DNA from: Cohaesibacteraceae bacterium
Lineage (GTDB): Bacteria > Pseudomonadota > Alphaproteobacteria > Rhizobiales > Cohaesibacteraceae
NCBI GenBank assembly: GCA_016764535.1
Contig: JAESRR010000248.1
Coordinates: 1 to 7,465, forward strand
Direction of reading: 5' to 3'
DNA: 7,465 nt
Position 1 is the stretch's first letter; each line of letters opens with the position of its first letter. The notes beneath the pieces are model-generated. The model did no database searches and was not told the origin of the DNA. It saw only the letters and a list, made by a program, of their open reading frames with translations. Below are positions 5,802 to 7,465 of the stretch, piece by piece. Both the position numbers and the translations under genes were made by a program.

Positions 5802-6016
5802 TAACATAATCCAGCCTGCGTATTTTTAACTATATTTTGATCGCAAGGCGGGAAACATCTCGCCAGATAGATAAACACTTAACCCTATCACTTTGAACTT
5901 TGGACATTTTTTCGCCGCATGATCCTGTAACTTCTATACATGGTCGTGAATGATCTTTCAGAACGGAAAAGAGAACAAAATAAGAACAAAGTGTGGCAAT
6001 ATGGATTACACAACGA

Positions 6017-6022
6017 AAGGAG
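6017..6022 (+). promoter_or_regulatory. Ribosome binding site deciding the start of the HTH-less paralog
   Basis: AAGGAG lies 10 bases before ATG 6033; a second AGGA is even closer. The alternative ATG at 5940 has no such site. This places the start after the region that would encode the DNA-binding helices. Confidence 0.55.
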
Positions 6023-6032
6023 CACCAGGAAT

Positions 6033-6521
6033 ATGCAGACCCAGGAAGCCGATTTTATCGCAAGATTCCTTAATGTACCAGTCAGTGAGATACTCGGTCA
6101 CGCAGGCTTTGCAAGGGATCTTGATGGATTTGAAGCACCGGTGGTGTTGGCCGCCATTATTGATGAAACCGGCAGAGTACAGCGTTTACGGGAACCCCGT
6201 CCCTTGCCTCAGCGGGTTTTGGACAAGGCCAGATCATCTTTGGGAGAAAGTGGCAGACTTGTCATAGCCGCGCAAATTCGTGCCGAATCCGGCCCGTTGG
6301 CTGTATGGGATGACGCTGTCATTTTATTTTCAGCGACAACAAGAGTTGAGCCGGACGCTATCGGGGAACTGGCAGTCGTACGTCTGCTGGATGGTGAACA
6401 GATGTTTTGCCGTATTGACCGTGCCCGCAAAACCGGCGAGGCAACACTGCGTTTACCCGAGGGGGGATTAAGGGACGTATTGCTGGATACCGCAGCGCCC
6501 CTGCTGGCTCTGGTTCCGTAA
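6033..6521 (+). CDS. Paralog of the upstream regulator lacking the helix-turn-helix
   Basis: A 162-residue protein from ATG 6033; an in-frame ATG at 5940 would add 31 hydrophilic residues that do not resemble the first copy. From its first residues, MQTQEADFIARFLNVPVSEILGHAG aligns with residues 48-72 of the upstream regulator, and the match continues to the end. About two thirds of residues are identical, with long identical blocks such as GPLAVWDDAVILF and FCRIDRARKTGEA. What is missing is the part of the first copy (residues 1-47) that holds the two helices contacting DNA. The S24-like domain, which would make dimers or bind a ligand, is complete and well kept, so the gene has been under selection after the loss. 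It could form mixed dimers that cannot bind DNA (an antirepressor), or act as a ligand sink. A pseudogene caught early is possible but less likely given the intact frame and good RBS. Confidence 0.75.
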   Translation: MQTQEADFIARFLNVPVSEILGHAGFARDLDGFEAPVVLAAIIDETGRVQRLREPRPLPQRVLDKARSSLGESGRLVIAAQIRAESGPLAVWDDAVILFSATTRVEPDAIGELAVVRLLDGEQMFCRIDRARKTGEATLRLPEGGLRDVLLDTAAPLLALVP

Positions 6522-6602
6522 TAAAGCGCAACCATTTAACAGCCTCACGTAATATTCAGTAAATTGAACAAGTGACACTCACAAATATACGCCACTATTT
6601 CG

Positions 6603-6637
6603 CCCGCGTTCCACCCACTGGATGCGGGTTTTTCTTT
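6603..6637 (+). terminator. Rho-independent terminator after the HTH-less paralog
   Basis: CCCGCGTTC (6603-6611) pairs with GGATGCGGG (6620-6628) over nine positions with two G-T wobbles and an 8-base loop, followed directly by TTTTTCTTT. It lies 81 bases after the stop and ends the plus-strand unit. Confidence 0.8.
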
Positions 6638-6642
6638 ATCGG

Positions 6643-6662
6643 AACCGCAAATCGGTTTTTTT
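6643..6662 (+). terminator. Second, smaller terminator hairpin
   Basis: AACCG (6643-6647) and CGGTT (6653-6657) with a CAAAT loop are followed by a T-run to 6662. It stands just behind the stronger terminator and could act as a back-up. From here to 6857 I see no gene, promoter or repeat that I can support. Confidence 0.5.
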
Positions 6663-6857
6663 GAGCGGCAGAACAACGCATAAAACCAACTATGGAACCT
6701 GGGTGCGGAAAAATATTGCAGAGAATGTGCACAACCCCGAGCTTATTCACACCAGGTTACCGGGAATATCATGATTTGAGTCACCCCATAATTGCAGCAG
6801 GGTAACACCAACAAAATTCAATGTGTTTTCAGCAACAGAGTTCCGCACGCCAGATAG

Positions 6858-7463
6858 TTATGATTGGTCATTCAAATTCCCACCATCATCCTTTTGTGCA
6901 ATTAGCTTTTCAAGCCCGGCAATTCCATCGCCCATTCTGGTAATGTCACCTTCATTTTCTGCAACAACAACATTGTCCAGCCCAGGATAACGCTCGATAA
7001 TGACCCTTACACGATCCAGCATGGCTTGCGCGATTTCATAGTCCTGTACAGACTGATCACAGGCATTCAAACCCGTTGAAACTGGTTTAACAGCCGCCTG
7101 GAATTTCCCGCGATCAAATTGGCCCAATATCTCTTCATTCCCGGGATAGCTTTTCACAAGCTCTGATAAAACTGCAAGGCAGTCATCAACACGCCCCCAC
7201 TCCTGCACAGCACCGGCATCTATGGAAACATTGAACGCAGCTTTCGCCTGTCTGAGCGCAATCTCTTCATTCCCGGGATGCGTTTTCACAAGCTCTGATA
7301 AAACTGCAAGGCAGTCATCAACACGCCCCCACTCCTGCACATCACCGGCTTTGCTGGAAACATTGACCGCAGCTTGCGCCCGTGTAAGCGCAATCTCTTC
7401 ATTCCCGGGATGCGTTTTCACAAGCTCTGATAAAACTGCAAGGCAGTCATCAACACGCCCCCA
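6858..7463 (-). CDS. 3' part of a TPR-like repeat protein (5' end outside window)
   Basis: The frame is open to the right edge and ends at TAA 6858-6860. A GTG at 7421 could be read as a start, but the repeat continues upstream of it, so the gene is cut by the window. The visible 201 residues begin with two full 44-residue units and a third that diverges after PGNEEI. Each unit starts WGRVDDCLAVLSELVK, followed by PGNEEI and an Ala/Asn-rich helix ending in VQE. The helix-turn-helix pairs with L, A and P at regular places look like tetratricopeptide-type repeats, a protein-protein interaction scaffold. The C-terminal 65 or so residues are helical and acidic, without a domain that I recognise, and no membrane segment is visible. 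The true length, N-terminal domains and function cannot be told from this piece. It is transcribed towards the regulator pair and is separated from it by terminators. Confidence 0.75.
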   Translation of the reverse strand, partial: WGRVDDCLAVLSELVKTHPGNEEIALTRAQAAVNVSSKAGDVQEWGRVDDCLAVLSELVKTHPGNEEIALRQAKAAFNVSIDAGAVQEWGRVDDCLAVLSELVKSYPGNEEILGQFDRGKFQAAVKPVSTGLNACDQSVQDYEIAQAMLDRVRVIIERYPGLDNVVVAENEGDITRMGDGIAGLEKLIAQKDDGGNLNDQS

Positions 7464-7465
7464 CT
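7129..7465. repeat. Tandem 132-base direct repeats inside the TPR-like gene
   Basis: Blocks beginning at 7129, 7261 and 7393 recur at exactly 132 bases (44 codons). The first 81 bases of the first two differ at only about three positions, clustered at 7146-7148. The third block is cut by the window edge and matches the second throughout its visible 73 bases. The latter part of each unit varies more. This points to recent duplication in frame, and the array probably continues beyond the window. Confidence 0.88.

Noticed and set aside
5940..6032. 31-residue N-terminal extension of the HTH-less paralog, as a replacement DNA-binding region
   Set aside because: It has no ribosome binding site, is simply hydrophilic, and shows no helix-turn-helix pattern or similarity to the first copy.
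7129..7465. CRISPR array as an explanation for the regular direct repeats
   Set aside because: The period is 132 bases, the repeats are contiguous and coding, and they translate in frame to TPR-like units without unique spacers.

Overview
The window reads as chromosomal DNA of a proteobacterium with roughly balanced base composition. The diheme cytochrome c, the MerR/MerT-type pair, the style of the histidine kinase H-box and the Cro/CI-type regulators fit an alphaproteobacterium best, but this is inference from gene families and no marker gene is present. There are no rRNA or tRNA genes, CRISPR arrays or recognisable transposases. Most genes look like single transcription units with long spacers, so this is an accessory-type mosaic rather than one operon.

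Left part (1-1429): the 3' part of an uncharacterised protein with DPNRxF, LHNN and NVEAxxGH motifs is followed by a secreted DUF3152-type zinc metalloprotease with an intact HExGHxxGxxH site. Both point to the cell envelope. Next (1663-2589) comes a membrane-anchored or exported diheme cytochrome c, with a dyad upstream and a hairpin downstream. After it (2819-4015) is a three-helix membrane histidine kinase with a clear H-box but an eroded ATP-binding domain and no response regulator beside it.

Centre (4099-4936): a divergent metal-response pair, a MerT-like inner-membrane protein on the minus strand and a MerR-family regulator on the plus strand. The 76-base gap between them holds a textbook MerR-type promoter/operator with a 19-base spacer and a perfect dyad. 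The cysteine spacing of the sensor, the missing second cysteine pair in the transporter and the absence of merP and merA in the window leave the metal and its fate open.

Right part (4978-6637): two tandem paralogous regulators. The first has a complete Cro/CI-type helix-turn-helix and appears to be translationally coupled to a six-codon leader ORF (ATGA overlap). The second shares about two thirds of its residues with the first but begins, behind a good ribosome binding site, after the DNA-binding helices. It is therefore a candidate DNA-binding-deficient partner. Two hairpins with T-runs follow it.

Right edge (6858-7463, minus): the 3' end of a TPR-like protein with 44-residue repeats whose 132-base DNA units are almost identical, a sign of recent or ongoing repeat expansion.

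No single complete new system is proven here. The most unusual items are the regulator plus HTH-less paralog with its coupled leader, the incomplete metal-response pair, and the degenerate orphan kinase.
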